Below, piece after piece: positions 45,449 to 55,506 of a stretch of 64,000 nt of DNA. How positions within the stretch are numbered: position 1 is the stretch's first letter; each line of letters starts with the position of its first letter. The stretch lies in contig CAMKMX010000002.1 of NCBI GenBank assembly GCA_946414025.1, forward strand, positions 1 to 64,000, in the 5' to 3' direction. The translations under genes and the position numbers were made by a program. Under the pieces are notes generated by a model. It did not search any database and was not told the DNA's origin. It saw only the letters and a program-made list of their open reading frames with translations. This stretch comes from an uncultured Fibrobacter sp. GTDB taxonomy: Bacteria; Fibrobacterota; Fibrobacteria; Fibrobacterales; Fibrobacteraceae.

Positions 45449-45465
45449 GTATTCAATCCGTATCC
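45449..45465 (+). promoter_or_regulatory. Paired GTATTC box of the TcB-like operon
   Basis: GTATTC-AATCC-GTATCC, second half with one mismatch, stands 47 bp before the -35 at 45513. Compared with the 77-bp copies, exactly 30 bp that contain the palindrome are missing. Confidence 0.6.
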
Positions 45466-45512
45466 AAACTCTTTGCTTTTGCAAAAAAAAGATTTTTTTC
45501 TATAAAAAAGTA

Positions 45513-45541
45513 TTGACAACGCCATCTTTGCAGCATAGATT
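45513..45541 (+). promoter_or_regulatory. Promoter of the TcB-like/Rhs operon
   Basis: TTGACA (45513-45518), 17-bp spacer with CTTTGCAG, TAGATT (45536-45541). 31 bases from TATTGACAACGCCAT onward are almost identical to 58957-58989 before the TcA-like gene. Confidence 0.75.
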
Positions 45542-45576
45542 TACTGGTACAAAATTAATGTCCTTGTAGAGGAAAT

Positions 45577-45834
45577 ATGAAGGTGCTTCTTTATTTATTG
45601 TTTGCTGTTGCTTCATCCTCTGCCGTAACGGACTCGTTGTGTGTGCCTAGCCCATTGCCCGATTCTGTTGTTAAAGAAATACGAAAAGAACAAGAAGTTG
45701 AGCGACTGAACGCTCAAATTGCGAAAATGAAAAAATTATCCGAGTGCGATAAAATCAAGAAAGCTTCCGCGAAAGAAAAAATGTATTGCCGTACACGTTT
45801 TCAAATACTTCACCCAGAGATTGAAGAAGAATGA
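45577..45834 (+). CDS. Small secreted protein upstream of the TcB-like gene
   Basis: 85 aa. A signal peptide (MKVLLYLLFAVASSSA) is followed by a short charged mature part rich in Lys and Glu, with three cysteines (SLCVPS, SECDK, MYCRTRF) and predicted helix. No family recognised. It overlaps the next gene by an ATGA, so it is translationally coupled to the Tc-like B subunit and may be a small chaperone or co-secreted factor. The role is not readable. Confidence 0.65.
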   Translation: MKVLLYLLFAVASSSAVTDSLCVPSPLPDSVVKEIRKEQEVERLNAQIAKMKKLSECDKIKKASAKEKMYCRTRFQILHPEIEEE

Positions 45835-48800
45835 GCCGTTTTCAAAAGATTATAGTGCTGCTTTGTCTTGTTCCGTCTTTGGCGCTGGCTGAAGGCTCTT
45901 CCAGTTCTTTGTTGCAGTTCATCAAACGTATAATTTCTAGGGGACTTTCTAACTACAGAAGTACGACAATAGCCCATAGCGAATTTGAACCATCGCAGGC
46001 ACCTGGCGAGGTCGTTTCCAATGTAAACATCTTCAATGGTCAACCATACTATAGCATTCCTTTGACATCGATAAATGCCAGAGGTGTCCTTTCTTGGTCA
46101 TTGAATCTAAATTATTACGGTGGTGTTCAACCGATTCTTCAATCGTCTAATGAAACAGCCCCATCGGGAGCTTACGGCTTGGGTTGGAACCTGTCAACGC
46201 CCTATGTTGCTATAAATCATCAGGGAACGGTAACGACAACCGATGATTTTATCTATTGCGATTTGGGCCCCTATGGCGGCGGACAGGTTTTACAAAATGA
46301 TGCCGGCGACTACTATGTGTCTACGAATCCATACATAAAAGTCAGATCTGTCGTTAGTGGGAATCAGTTTGCAAAATGGAAGTTTATAATACCGGATGGC
46401 ACAATCTTGTATTTTGGAGAATCGGATAATGCCAAAAGAACACAGTTGAGCCGGGGAAATATCATTGCGGCCTATCCTGTAAATTCAGCGGAATTGGTTC
46501 CTTTCACATATCGTTTTGATTTGTCTAGAGTTACAGATTTTAATGGAACAACAGAAATTCTTTTTAACTATTCTAAAATCGACGAAACCGTAACACAAGG
46601 GAAAACCTATACCCGTGAAAGCGCCCTTTCGGGCATTTATTGGAAAGATGGAGATGTAACGGTTGATTCCATTGCGTTGGCATATTCCCCGATGGGGGCC
46701 GACGAATATCCTGGATATGCGACGATGGAGTCTAAAGATTCTCAACGGCTCTATGAAACCCGATTTCTTTCAAAAATAAAAACATTTGTATACGGAAACC
46801 TCTTTGAGGAACTCGCACTTTCGCAGGGAGTTCGTCAAGTGGCGAATCTCGCGAACAAACGGTATCTTTTGACTATAAAGGATTCCGTTGTTGGCGGGGA
46901 AGCGAGATCTTGGACTTTGGGTTACGACAGCGCAAATGGTCTGCTGAATGTGATTATACTTCCGAACAATTCTATTGAGCATTTTAGTTTTGCAAATGTC
47001 GCCCTAGATTCTTTTCCCGATGCGAAATCTACCTCCGTCCCGGACACCATGAAAGACTCTTCCGGCCAACAAATACAAATTCCCGTTGCGAATAGGGCAT
47101 ACTATTCCAACGGTTCAACTTGTACTGACGAATTCTGCTACGCTTATTTAATAAATACAGTCAATGCCAATGGAAAACAGGACTTGTACGTGCAGGTTTA
47201 TCACAATGCCGGCAATTATTTTGCTAATCCGCATAGATACCAAATGATTGACAAAAATCGCCCGACTCTTTTCCCGTCTTTGAATTATTTTGTGATGGCG
47301 GATTTTGGTGGACGTAGCATCCTTTTCTATGAATGGAACGGTTTTGATTACGAATCAAAAAATTCTGAGGTTGGAGAGATTCTTATGGACACGACCCAAC
47401 TTTCAGGAACAATTGAAAATATCATAACGCAAGAAAATTATTTCTTGATTGTTGAAAATGACAATGGCGTTCGCAGAATTTACCCTATTGTTCGCCAGAC
47501 GGATACCGGTCGATGGAAGCTTCTTGAAAAAAGTAAAAACCAATGCGATTTTGCAAATGTTTCGGATTACGGGGACCCTGTCCGCAATGCGAGTTCCAAT
47601 GCATGCTTGGAATGGTCTAGTCCCATCAGGGTCTCATCTTCACCTTATATGTTCATTGTGGGTGAAAGCGGCAATAACGTGTTGAATGTATTTGCATACA
47701 GTAATGGAAATTTTGAAGAACTGACCAGCGCTAAGGAAGTGTTCCCAAATTTGGGAATCCAAAAAACAGTAAATGATGTAATCTACACCATGAATTTTCA
47801 AAATAGTTTAGATGGGATTACATTAAATGGAAACGTCCTTTTCGTTTCGTTCAACCGCAATAATGTCGAATCAATTGCCGGTATGTATTTTGACGGCCGA
47901 AAGTTTAGGCTGGTAGCAAGCGAAACATGGGAAGACGGGAACCACCAATGCGGAAGCCAGGATTTCTGTGGGGATGAATTTTTTATCATGGAAAACTTCG
48001 TTGTCGAAGTTTCAAAGGCCAAAAGTAAAGTGTTTTTATGGAGGAAAAGGTTAGACAATGGTGAAGTGGTCTTTTCCCGTGAAAGGCCAGAAATATTCGA
48101 TTTTGACGGGGAACACAATGATGTTGCCGTGTCCGTAACGAAGGATGCGTTATATCTGGAGGAACAGTACGGAAACACACGGGCTGTCATTCGGGACGGC
48201 AGGTATCACAACCTATTGCTCCTTATCCCCCGAGACCCCTCGGTTTCCGTATCAGATTTTACCAATGAACTGGATAGCAATGCGTGTGATTTGCAGTTCT
48301 CGCAAAATGATCCTGTTGTATTCTACCAAACTAGATCGACGGAAGATGGTAAACTGTGTTCCCAAACGGCATTCTGTTTGACTGCGCCGTATAGCCGGAT
48401 GCGGAATTACTCGTCAATTCCCTTTTTCAGGACGAATCCGTTTGAAGAGTCTCTTTTAAATTTCCGATATTATTCGTATTCCAGTCAGGCGAGTTATTCT
48501 CCGCCAAATCGTTTGTTGACAAGGACGGTCGTTGATACGATTTCCAACAGGAACCTTGTCGGCCTGGCGCAATTTTCCGGACAGAATTATATTTATTCCC
48601 ATATCTACCCTGTAGTGGACCGCTATTGGAGGGAAAAAGCAACGGATTCCACCAATCGCTATACCAAGTTTACATATGCAGAATCCGGTGGCATTGTTGA
48701 GTTTAACGCCCATACACAGCAGGCACAGTTTATCGCTCCCATAGTGAGTACGGTCGCATTTGTTAGCAACGATACGGTAACGAAGGCCCGTTACAATTTC

Positions 48801-50198
48801 ATCGCCGACCTCAAAGACAAGCCTCTTTTCGGGTACCAGAAGAACCTCCAAGGGACCCTCACGAAAACTCGTCGCTACGACAGGTCGGGAGCATTGCGTA
48901 ATTTGACTCGCAACGTGTATGCCTTGGATTCGGGGGCAAATCGCAACTGGCCCGACGGTCTTGTTGTGAACCTACTGGATTCCACGATTAATACTGCCTA
49001 TGACCCCTCTGGCAACAAGATGAGGACTGTCAACAAGAATGTTCTGCTGGATAACGAGTCTGGTCAATTTAGGGGAACTTTAAGTCAATCGGGACCTTAT
49101 TACCTGTTTACGCAAAAGATTCTTGAGTCGCAGGCGCTCGAAAATAATTCCGATAGCATGATTTTCAAGAATCCAGTGAAACAATACTCGTATGTCCCGT
49201 TCACAACAAGTCCCTTGACGGCTATTCAGTCATCCGATCCTTCGCAGGCTTTCTTGGCCGATAGTGTCGCCTCGGCGTCCAAGGCTTCCTATTCCTCCGT
49301 TTTTCCGGGTATGGTGGCGTCAAGTTATGCATGGCATGCCCCAGTCCGCGTCGGGAAATCTTTCCCTATAAATTCCGGGTGGGATTTGACGGATACGGTT
49401 ATATCTACGGACAACTACGGCCATATCGTGGAGACGGCCAAGCTCACAAATGCAGGCCTTCGTTTCAGTTGCAACATCTACGAAGGCCATAGGACACTTT
49501 TAGCGGGAACATTCTCGGGTGCGGTCTGTACCGATGTCGCTCTCAATACGGCCGAGCACGGGGCGACAAACGGCTGGGAGATGGCCCAGACTATCCTCGA
49601 TAGTTCCCTGACACATTCGGGCCTCTATTCGTTCAAGGTCACGGACGGCTATGGTCCCACCAGAAATGTAAGCCTTAAAGAACTGCACCGTTACAGATAC
49701 AGTTATGTCGTTTCCGCATACGCCTATTCCACCGGGGCGAGGCCCATGCTTATTGCGGAGTTCCGTAGGGCAGACAAGAGCATAGCGAAGGTTCTTGGAA
49801 GTTACAACCCCGTGAACGAATCTTTTAAGGCGAACAGATGGCAGCGTTACGAGATAGAAATACCCTATTCCGAGTTAGTGGGGGACGGGATGTTCGCCGA
49901 TACAACCGCCGACGATCATCTTAGAATTTGGCTTGGAACTGGAACGCCCACGGGAGACGGTTCCCGGGTTATCTATGTGGATGATTTCGTGGCTTTCCCA
50001 TCGTCAGCGGCATTTACAATGAGTTCGTATGACCGGGCCGGTTTGCCGCTATCCACCATGGGCATGGATTTCCAGAAAACAGAATTTGTTTATGACAAGA
50101 ACCATCGTCGCCGGGCTTCCAGGGATTCAAGGGGGCGGATATTTACGGACAATGCGGCACACAGGCTGAATGAAAACGTGGAGGGTGCAAATGAATAA
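45831..50198 (+). CDS. Tc-toxin B-like protein with N-terminal SpvB domain, secreted
   Basis: 1455 aa. A signal peptide (MSRFQKIIVLLCLVPSLALA) is followed at about 50-130 by an SpvB/TcB-type domain: PGEVVSNVNIFNGQPYYSIPL, ARGVLSWSLNLNYYGG and SGAYGLGWNLSTP. Long beta-rich repeats follow, and a sugar-binding-like beta sandwich near 1235-1400 ends YVDDFVAFP. The last part (AGLPLSTMGMDFQKTEFVYDKN, SRDSRGRIFT) is the beginning of YD repeats, so it continues structurally into the next gene. Known TcB proteins form with TcC a cocoon that encloses a toxin. A signal peptide is unusual for Tc proteins. Overlaps the next gene by 8 bp. Confidence 0.75.
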   Translation: MSRFQKIIVLLCLVPSLALAEGSSSSLLQFIKRIISRGLSNYRSTTIAHSEFEPSQAPGEVVSNVNIFNGQPYYSIPLTSINARGVLSWSLNLNYYGGVQPILQSSNETAPSGAYGLGWNLSTPYVAINHQGTVTTTDDFIYCDLGPYGGGQVLQNDAGDYYVSTNPYIKVRSVVSGNQFAKWKFIIPDGTILYFGESDNAKRTQLSRGNIIAAYPVNSAELVPFTYRFDLSRVTDFNGTTEILFNYSKIDETVTQGKTYTRESALSGIYWKDGDVTVDSIALAYSPMGADEYPGYATMESKDSQRLYETRFLSKIKTFVYGNLFEELALSQGVRQVANLANKRYLLTIKDSVVGGEARSWTLGYDSANGLLNVIILPNNSIEHFSFANVALDSFPDAKSTSVPDTMKDSSGQQIQIPVANRAYYSNGSTCTDEFCYAYLINTVNANGKQDLYVQVYHNAGNYFANPHRYQMIDKNRPTLFPSLNYFVMADFGGRSILFYEWNGFDYESKNSEVGEILMDTTQLSGTIENIITQENYFLIVENDNGVRRIYPIVRQTDTGRWKLLEKSKNQCDFANVSDYGDPVRNASSNACLEWSSPIRVSSSPYMFIVGESGNNVLNVFAYSNGNFEELTSAKEVFPNLGIQKTVNDVIYTMNFQNSLDGITLNGNVLFVSFNRNNVESIAGMYFDGRKFRLVASETWEDGNHQCGSQDFCGDEFFIMENFVVEVSKAKSKVFLWRKRLDNGEVVFSRERPEIFDFDGEHNDVAVSVTKDALYLEEQYGNTRAVIRDGRYHNLLLLIPRDPSVSVSDFTNELDSNACDLQFSQNDPVVFYQTRSTEDGKLCSQTAFCLTAPYSRMRNYSSIPFFRTNPFEESLLNFRYYSYSSQASYSPPNRLLTRTVVDTISNRNLVGLAQFSGQNYIYSHIYPVVDRYWREKATDSTNRYTKFTYAESGGIVEFNAHTQQAQFIAPIVSTVAFVSNDTVTKARYNFIADLKDKPLFGYQKNLQGTLTKTRRYDRSGALRNLTRNVYALDSGANRNWPDGLVVNLLDSTINTAYDPSGNKMRTVNKNVLLDNESGQFRGTLSQSGPYYLFTQKILESQALENNSDSMIFKNPVKQYSYVPFTTSPLTAIQSSDPSQAFLADSVASASKASYSSVFPGMVASSYAWHAPVRVGKSFPINSGWDLTDTVISTDNYGHIVETAKLTNAGLRFSCNIYEGHRTLLAGTFSGAVCTDVALNTAEHGATNGWEMAQTILDSSLTHSGLYSFKVTDGYGPTRNVSLKELHRYRYSYVVSAYAYSTGARPMLIAEFRRADKSIAKVLGSYNPVNESFKANRWQRYEIEIPYSELVGDGMFADTTADDHLRIWLGTGTPTGDGSRVIYVDDFVAFPSSAAFTMSSYDRAGLPLSTMGMDFQKTEFVYDKNHRRRASRDSRGRIFTDNAAHRLNENVEGANE

Positions 50199-53100
50199 AT
50201 GTCTTGCATCCATATTGGTTCCGTTACTTTCTGTAACGACCTTGGCCATGCCGCCGAAGGCGACCGTCATTGAGAATACGGACCACGCCAGAAGTTACTC
50301 ATTCTCCTTTACGCACGGCAACATGCTGCCGAACTGGAGTTTTGAGGACGGTTTTTACTCATGGAACGGTAAACGGCTTTCACGTGCCGAAGTCATAAAT
50401 TCTTACGGCCAGGACATCCGCCCAGTCACTGGTAGTTACGTTGGGGCATCCGGTTCATGGGGTGGGCTTGTTTCCGATTACATTCCTGTAGAGGGTGATT
50501 CCGTCTATACGCTGAGTCTTTTTGCGTATAATGTGAATGGCGCAGTAGTGGCACCGAGGGTATTCTTCTTTTCCAAGAAGGGAACCCAGATTTCTTCTGC
50601 AGATGGCAAGAAATACACTCGTGCCGTCCAGTGGAGTCCTTACTCTCACACCTTCAACATTCCCGATGGTACGGGATTCATCAAGGTCTCGCTGTCGGGG
50701 GCGTCTAATGCGACTATGCTCTTTGATGACGTAATCCTGGAACCGGGCAGAGAGGCTAGTTCACGGGGGACTGTCGGCATGGGCATATCCTTCTCTGATG
50801 GGCTTGGCCGGGGCCATATGGCCGAGGCTCTCGTTCATAGAGAATTTGCCAGCGAACTCTTGCCGACGGAATGTGTCAACGGTTTTACCGCCTATGCAAC
50901 AGAAAAACTTGAAGTCAGGGCTCGAAGTGCCCAGTCGGGGGGCAACCTGGGTTCAGGCGATTCCGTTTTCATTGACAATGATGTAACCATTCGCGATTCG
51001 TCGCTATCGGAATTGCGTGTGGTAGCGGTGAATTCCGTGCGTATCGGCGACAGGGACTCCATTTTTGCCTCCGTCAGTTATGGGCGAGGCTTGTGGATTG
51101 GCAACCAGTCCTATGTCCAGCAGTCAGCTTTAACTGCAGGGGTTGATGCCTGCACATTCCCCGTGGAGGAATTCCCTATCGGCACGATGGATATATCCCT
51201 TGCCAATGATGCTGATTCTACCCTGTTGCCGGGAAAATACGGAAATGCGCTAATCCGCGCAAGGAGCACATTGCGACTTTCCGCAGGGGATTACTATTTC
51301 GATTCCTTCTTTGCGGAGCCAACGGCCACGTTGCGTTTTGACTTGTCGCAAGGGAATGTTGTCATCCATGTCCGTTCTTCTCTATCTATAAGCGACAATT
51401 CAATCATGTCGCACGACTCTACGGCCCGCTATTTTATCGGGTGGAGGCTTGATCAGTCATCAACACTTAGGCTAGGGACTATTTCGGGCCTCGCAGGGGT
51501 CTTTGTCGCCCCTAATGCAAAAATTGAACTGGGACACCAGAGCGCCCTGTATGGCCTTATCTATGCCAAAAATGTAGAGCTGATGCAAGAATCCCACATC
51601 ACTGCGCCGTCATTTCTGTTCTTTGACCCCGCCATGCGTTTTGCTGTGAAGGAATCCCGTTACGATAATCTTGGTCGGGCCTATCAGGAAGATTATTCCT
51701 ATGTCGCAGAACTGGAGCGGGAGGGTTATGTGGATTCGTCGCTGGTCCATGCGAATGACTATTTCTCACAAGAAGGTGACGGCCCCGATGCAGGTGGCTA
51801 CGCATATCTTCAAAATGAGTATTCCCTGCAGGACGGGCGACTGCTAAAAAGTTCCATGCCCGGCGAGCCGTGGAAATTGGATGGGGCGCATGTTGGCACT
51901 TCTGATTACGCCTACGTGGCGGACCTGAACATTCCGCAATCGCTGAACTTCTCAAAAACAAGCACTCAAAAGAATTACACCCTTTCTTACAGTAGAGATG
52001 TGGAGGGACGTGTTTCGCTTTCTTGGCAGAATCGCCTGGGGCAACTTGTACAGACGGCATTTGCCTTGGATACGACCGGGGCAAACATACGTAATTGGCA
52101 CTGGGCCATCAAGAAATACGAGTATACACGCGAGGGAAATCTGCGCAAGACAATTACCCCGCTGGATGTGGACCAGAACGATTCCGCCTTTGCGGTCGTG
52201 TCGGATTACGATGCGGCCGGAAGAAGCGTTATGTCCGAGGGCCCCGATGTGGGGACGGAAAAATTCTACTACACCAAGTCTGGGAGCGTCCGTATTTCCG
52301 TAACGGAAGAACAACGGGGCCGGAATGCCGTTTCTTACAAGGAATACGACGCCCAGGGACGTATCGTGTCCATCGGCGAGAGTGTCCTTGATCTGGTGAC
52401 GGATGCAAGACTTAGGGAAATTGCAGAAAGCCAGTCACCCGTTCCGGGAGTAAAGACGGAATATTCGGGCTCCGCTTACGACAGTCTCTCCGCCTGTCTT
52501 GATAAAATCAGTAATGCCGGGCTTAGTGCCTACTTTGTCGGCAAGACCCTGAAAAATACCCGCGGAAGAATGGCCTGCACCTGGACCCGCAATCCTCTTG
52601 TGGCTTCCCGTATTGGGGCAGATGCGGCCTTGGTGGCGGACTTCTTCGGCTACGATTCCCTAGGGCGGAAGACCGTCGCCATCCGTTACACGGGTGCCGA
52701 AACCGACACAATCCGCAGAGTGGTTTTTAAACACTACGAATATGATGACCTTTCCCGCCTACATAAGGTAACCGTTTTTAGCGCGGATAGCGCAATTCTG
52801 GATATCCGCAGGTATAGTTACGATGACAAGGGGCGTATTGACGCAATCCTTGATGGCGAGGGGGTTAACATAGTTAAATTTACCTACGACGACTTGGGTC
52901 AAGTCGCTACAGTGAAGGTCGGGGATCGGCTGGAGACGGATTACGCCTACCATCTGCACGGACAGGCCAACGTGTTGAATGTATTGAACATTGCTACGGG
53001 CGATACACTTTTCCGGCAGACATTGAATTATGAGGATGTCGCCGCTTCGGCAAATGAACGCCCCCGTTACGATGGCCTGATTTCAAAATTGTCCACCACC

Positions 53101-54960
53101 TATGGCATCGCAGATTCCTCCGGCAACAGGGTGTCGACCTTCCTCTATGACATGCCCGGCAATATGGTGAAGCGGAGTGGGACTGCCCCAGAGGCGACAT
53201 TCAGTTTCGACAAGAACGGTCGAACTCTCACACAGGGGTATGGCGGGAACACGCTCAGCTACAACTATTACGACGGTTCCTACAGGCTCAACAGGGTTAC
53301 GGGCACTATCGCCCTTGACTCGGCAAGGAATGCCTCCAGGACAAATAACTTCGTCTACGACGTCTCGGGTCGCATGGTGGCTGACAGTTCCAAGAACCTG
53401 TCTGTGGAATACGATCCCTATGGCATGCCCGTTTCCTTTGTGCAGACGTTGGACTCGTCGGTATGGCGGGAATTGATGGTTTACGACGCCTCGGGATGGC
53501 GTGTTGCCGCCCTTGCCTACGAAAATGATTCCTTGCGCGCAACTCGCACCGACATTATGGTGGGCGGCAAGAAGGTCCTGGAGCGCCGCAGGTCTTATAT
53601 TGCTAGCGACAGTTCCGTTGCCGAATACAGGATGATTCAGGGCAGGTCGGGAATTGTTGGCCGAATTTTGCCAGACTCCTCGAGGGAATGGTATATCAAG
53701 GACTACCAGGGTTCCTTGGTGATGACCCTTGTAGATAACGGGACAGGCAATGTATTTGCCTATGAGCCTTACGGTGCTCAGCAAAAAATCCAGGTGTCCG
53801 GCGACAGTCCCGCCGAACAATACACAGGTAAAGAGTATGATGAAAGAATAGGATTTTATTACTACGGTATGCGCTTTTTTGATCCGGTACTTGGAATATG
53901 GATGACTCCTGACCCTGCAAGGCAATACATGAATCTTTACGCCTTCGGCGGAGATCCGATGAACAAGATAGACCGTGATGGAAGATTTAGTTGGAAAAGA
54001 CTAGCTGGTGCTGTAGGTAACGCTCTTACAGGAGGTGCCATAAGTTCGAGAAAAAATGCGCTTAAATTTTTTGGTGTCTCATCTGCAGACGCTCTCACGG
54101 GAGGGGTTGCAAGTGCAACCGCATCCACCATTATTGGAGCCGGTTTACCCAATGCAACCTTCGCAATGTCACTAGAAGCATTTCACAATGGCAAAAATGG
54201 CTACAACTTAACACTTTGGGATTGGGAAAAAATAGGAAATACGACTGTGACCAGTGGTGTTACGAATTTTTTAGGTGGTGCAGAAGCAACAGCGGGGATT
54301 ATCACGACAGGTTCCTATGCTACGCGTTGTTTTGAAAATATTGCCAACTGCGGTTTCTTGGCATCTGATGCAATTTGGGGTGGATTTGCTGTTGACTATA
54401 TCGGTCATACGCTTGGATTATATAATGCTAATTTATTTGGAGGTACAGCTGATTGGTATGATGGGAATGTCGCCTATTCGGGTGGAGTTGTTAGCGGTCC
54501 GTGGAAAGAATATGCCAATGGAGGAGAAGATTTTGGGGCCTCTCATTTTGGTCATGCCGTGTTTGTCAGTGACAGGAAACGTAAAGACTTAATCGCACAT
54601 GAATTAACCCACATTCGCCAGATAGAACGTCGAGGATTCAGAATAGGTTATGTAAGTTCATATTTAAGAGAAGGCTCAATTTCTTCAAAGGGGGAAGGAT
54701 ATTATGCAAATCCATATGAAATCGAAGCGTATTATTTTCAATTCCTTTATGATCAAGGTTATATTGATATGTATGGGAATATAAAGAAAGGTGTTGAGGA
54801 AAATCATGAAAAATGGTCAAAGCAGTTTTATGAAAAGGGGTATGAGAGTAAAACTACTGGCAAAGAAGTTGATCCCTATATAAGTAGGGATGGTGTACAA
54901 GAACGTTATGGCAAACATTGGACTTGGGAAAGAGATTGGTCTTTTAATGAAACTTATTAA
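50191..54960 (+). CDS. Rhs/TcC-like protein with C-terminal HExxH domain
   Basis: 1589 aa from the ATG at 50191 (signal peptide MNKCLASILVPLLSVTTLA); an ATG 21 bp upstream is poorer. Parts in order: sugar-binding-like domain (about 40-190), a solenoid-like region (about 250-480), YD repeats (about 490-1210; DNLGRAYQED, YDAAGRSVM, YDVSGRMVAD) and the Rhs core near 1214-1270 (GKEYDERIGFYYYGMRFFDP, GDPMNKIDRDGRF). The variable C-terminal domain of about 320 residues has AHELTHIRQ (about 1470) and a later NPYEIEAY, the layout of a zinc metallopeptidase-like domain. The end overlaps a lipoprotein gene, as toxin-immunity pairs often do. Confidence 0.85.
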   Translation: MNKCLASILVPLLSVTTLAMPPKATVIENTDHARSYSFSFTHGNMLPNWSFEDGFYSWNGKRLSRAEVINSYGQDIRPVTGSYVGASGSWGGLVSDYIPVEGDSVYTLSLFAYNVNGAVVAPRVFFFSKKGTQISSADGKKYTRAVQWSPYSHTFNIPDGTGFIKVSLSGASNATMLFDDVILEPGREASSRGTVGMGISFSDGLGRGHMAEALVHREFASELLPTECVNGFTAYATEKLEVRARSAQSGGNLGSGDSVFIDNDVTIRDSSLSELRVVAVNSVRIGDRDSIFASVSYGRGLWIGNQSYVQQSALTAGVDACTFPVEEFPIGTMDISLANDADSTLLPGKYGNALIRARSTLRLSAGDYYFDSFFAEPTATLRFDLSQGNVVIHVRSSLSISDNSIMSHDSTARYFIGWRLDQSSTLRLGTISGLAGVFVAPNAKIELGHQSALYGLIYAKNVELMQESHITAPSFLFFDPAMRFAVKESRYDNLGRAYQEDYSYVAELEREGYVDSSLVHANDYFSQEGDGPDAGGYAYLQNEYSLQDGRLLKSSMPGEPWKLDGAHVGTSDYAYVADLNIPQSLNFSKTSTQKNYTLSYSRDVEGRVSLSWQNRLGQLVQTAFALDTTGANIRNWHWAIKKYEYTREGNLRKTITPLDVDQNDSAFAVVSDYDAAGRSVMSEGPDVGTEKFYYTKSGSVRISVTEEQRGRNAVSYKEYDAQGRIVSIGESVLDLVTDARLREIAESQSPVPGVKTEYSGSAYDSLSACLDKISNAGLSAYFVGKTLKNTRGRMACTWTRNPLVASRIGADAALVADFFGYDSLGRKTVAIRYTGAETDTIRRVVFKHYEYDDLSRLHKVTVFSADSAILDIRRYSYDDKGRIDAILDGEGVNIVKFTYDDLGQVATVKVGDRLETDYAYHLHGQANVLNVLNIATGDTLFRQTLNYEDVAASANERPRYDGLISKLSTTYGIADSSGNRVSTFLYDMPGNMVKRSGTAPEATFSFDKNGRTLTQGYGGNTLSYNYYDGSYRLNRVTGTIALDSARNASRTNNFVYDVSGRMVADSSKNLSVEYDPYGMPVSFVQTLDSSVWRELMVYDASGWRVAALAYENDSLRATRTDIMVGGKKVLERRRSYIASDSSVAEYRMIQGRSGIVGRILPDSSREWYIKDYQGSLVMTLVDNGTGNVFAYEPYGAQQKIQVSGDSPAEQYTGKEYDERIGFYYYGMRFFDPVLGIWMTPDPARQYMNLYAFGGDPMNKIDRDGRFSWKRLAGAVGNALTGGAISSRKNALKFFGVSSADALTGGVASATASTIIGAGLPNATFAMSLEAFHNGKNGYNLTLWDWEKIGNTTVTSGVTNFLGGAEATAGIITTGSYATRCFENIANCGFLASDAIWGGFAVDYIGHTLGLYNANLFGGTADWYDGNVAYSGGVVSGPWKEYANGGEDFGASHFGHAVFVSDRKRKDLIAHELTHIRQIERRGFRIGYVSSYLREGSISSKGEGYYANPYEIEAYYFQFLYDQGYIDMYGNIKKGVEENHEKWSKQFYEKGYESKTTGKEVDPYISRDGVQERYGKHWTWERDWSFNETY

Positions 54961-55432
54961 ATCAATAGCCCCTATCATGGGAACCCTATGCTTATTGGCT
55001 TGCGATCCGGCACCAGAAGCTGCGCATCTTAGATGTGGCTTGCATTTAAGTTTTGACATGCCTAAAGGTGTTGATTCAATTCATGTGGTAATCTATAAAA
55101 ATGATTCTATCCAATATGTTTTTAAAGATACTATTCCATGTTCGAAATGTAGTGATAATCAAGTGTGGGTAGTTAAAGACGATAGTGATTTAAAAAATGT
55201 GTGGGGCTTTGGTGAATATTTAATCCAAGAAATAGCGTATTGCAAAGAAAAAAAAACTGTATTCTCTCCGATTTTACTGGATTTAAAAGAAAATTTCGTA
55301 GCAAGCATATATGTTCTATATAATGATGACCATAATGACATGTATTCTCCATTTATTCCAATATTAGATAATTGTGGTATAGATTCCACGTACCAGATAC
55401 ATATAACAAACAATGATAATTGTTTTGAATAA
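54947..55432 (+). CDS. Lipoprotein, candidate immunity protein 1
   Basis: 161 aa from the ATG inside the last codons of the Rhs gene; the frame is open upstream but there is no signal there. Lipoprotein signal MKLIKSIAPIMGTLCLLAC. The mature part shares a pattern with the next lipoprotein: CGLHLSFDMPKGVDSIHVVIYKNDSIQYVFKDTIPCSKC, here shortened to its key residues Cys-Gly-Leu, DSIHV, KDTIPC and a final NCGIDSTYQI. Overlap with the Rhs toxin-like domain suggests an immunity role; a membrane-anchored immunity protein fits a toxin acting in the periplasm. No family recognised. Confidence 0.65.
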   Translation: MKLIKSIAPIMGTLCLLACDPAPEAAHLRCGLHLSFDMPKGVDSIHVVIYKNDSIQYVFKDTIPCSKCSDNQVWVVKDDSDLKNVWGFGEYLIQEIAYCKEKKTVFSPILLDLKENFVASIYVLYNDDHNDMYSPFIPILDNCGIDSTYQIHITNNDNCFE

Positions 55433-55446
55433 TAAGGATTGTATAA

Positions 55447-55506
55447 AAACATTATGAAGAACATTGGACGTGGAACGAGGATTGGTCATTCAATGAGGCC
55501 TTGTAG
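55447..55506 (+). pseudogene. Orphan remnant of the Rhs C-terminal tail
   Basis: Nineteen codons read KHYEEHWTWNEDWSFNEAL and stop. They align with the last residues of the Rhs protein (ERYGKHWTWERDWSFNETY) with 11 of 19 identical. An in-frame stop precedes them, so nothing of the rest of the domain remains. As in the intact copy, the ATG of the following lipoprotein lies in the FNE codons. This marks a duplicated tail-plus-lipoprotein unit. Confidence 0.75.

Larger units (their letters stand above)
45219..45576. other. Intergenic region with two back-to-back GTATTC boxes
   Basis: Divergent region between the small gene on the minus strand and the TcB-like operon on the plus strand. It contains a paired GTATTC box facing each way (45343-45359 minus, 45449-45465 plus) and one clear promoter (45513-45541). 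No coding region was found. Confidence 0.65.
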
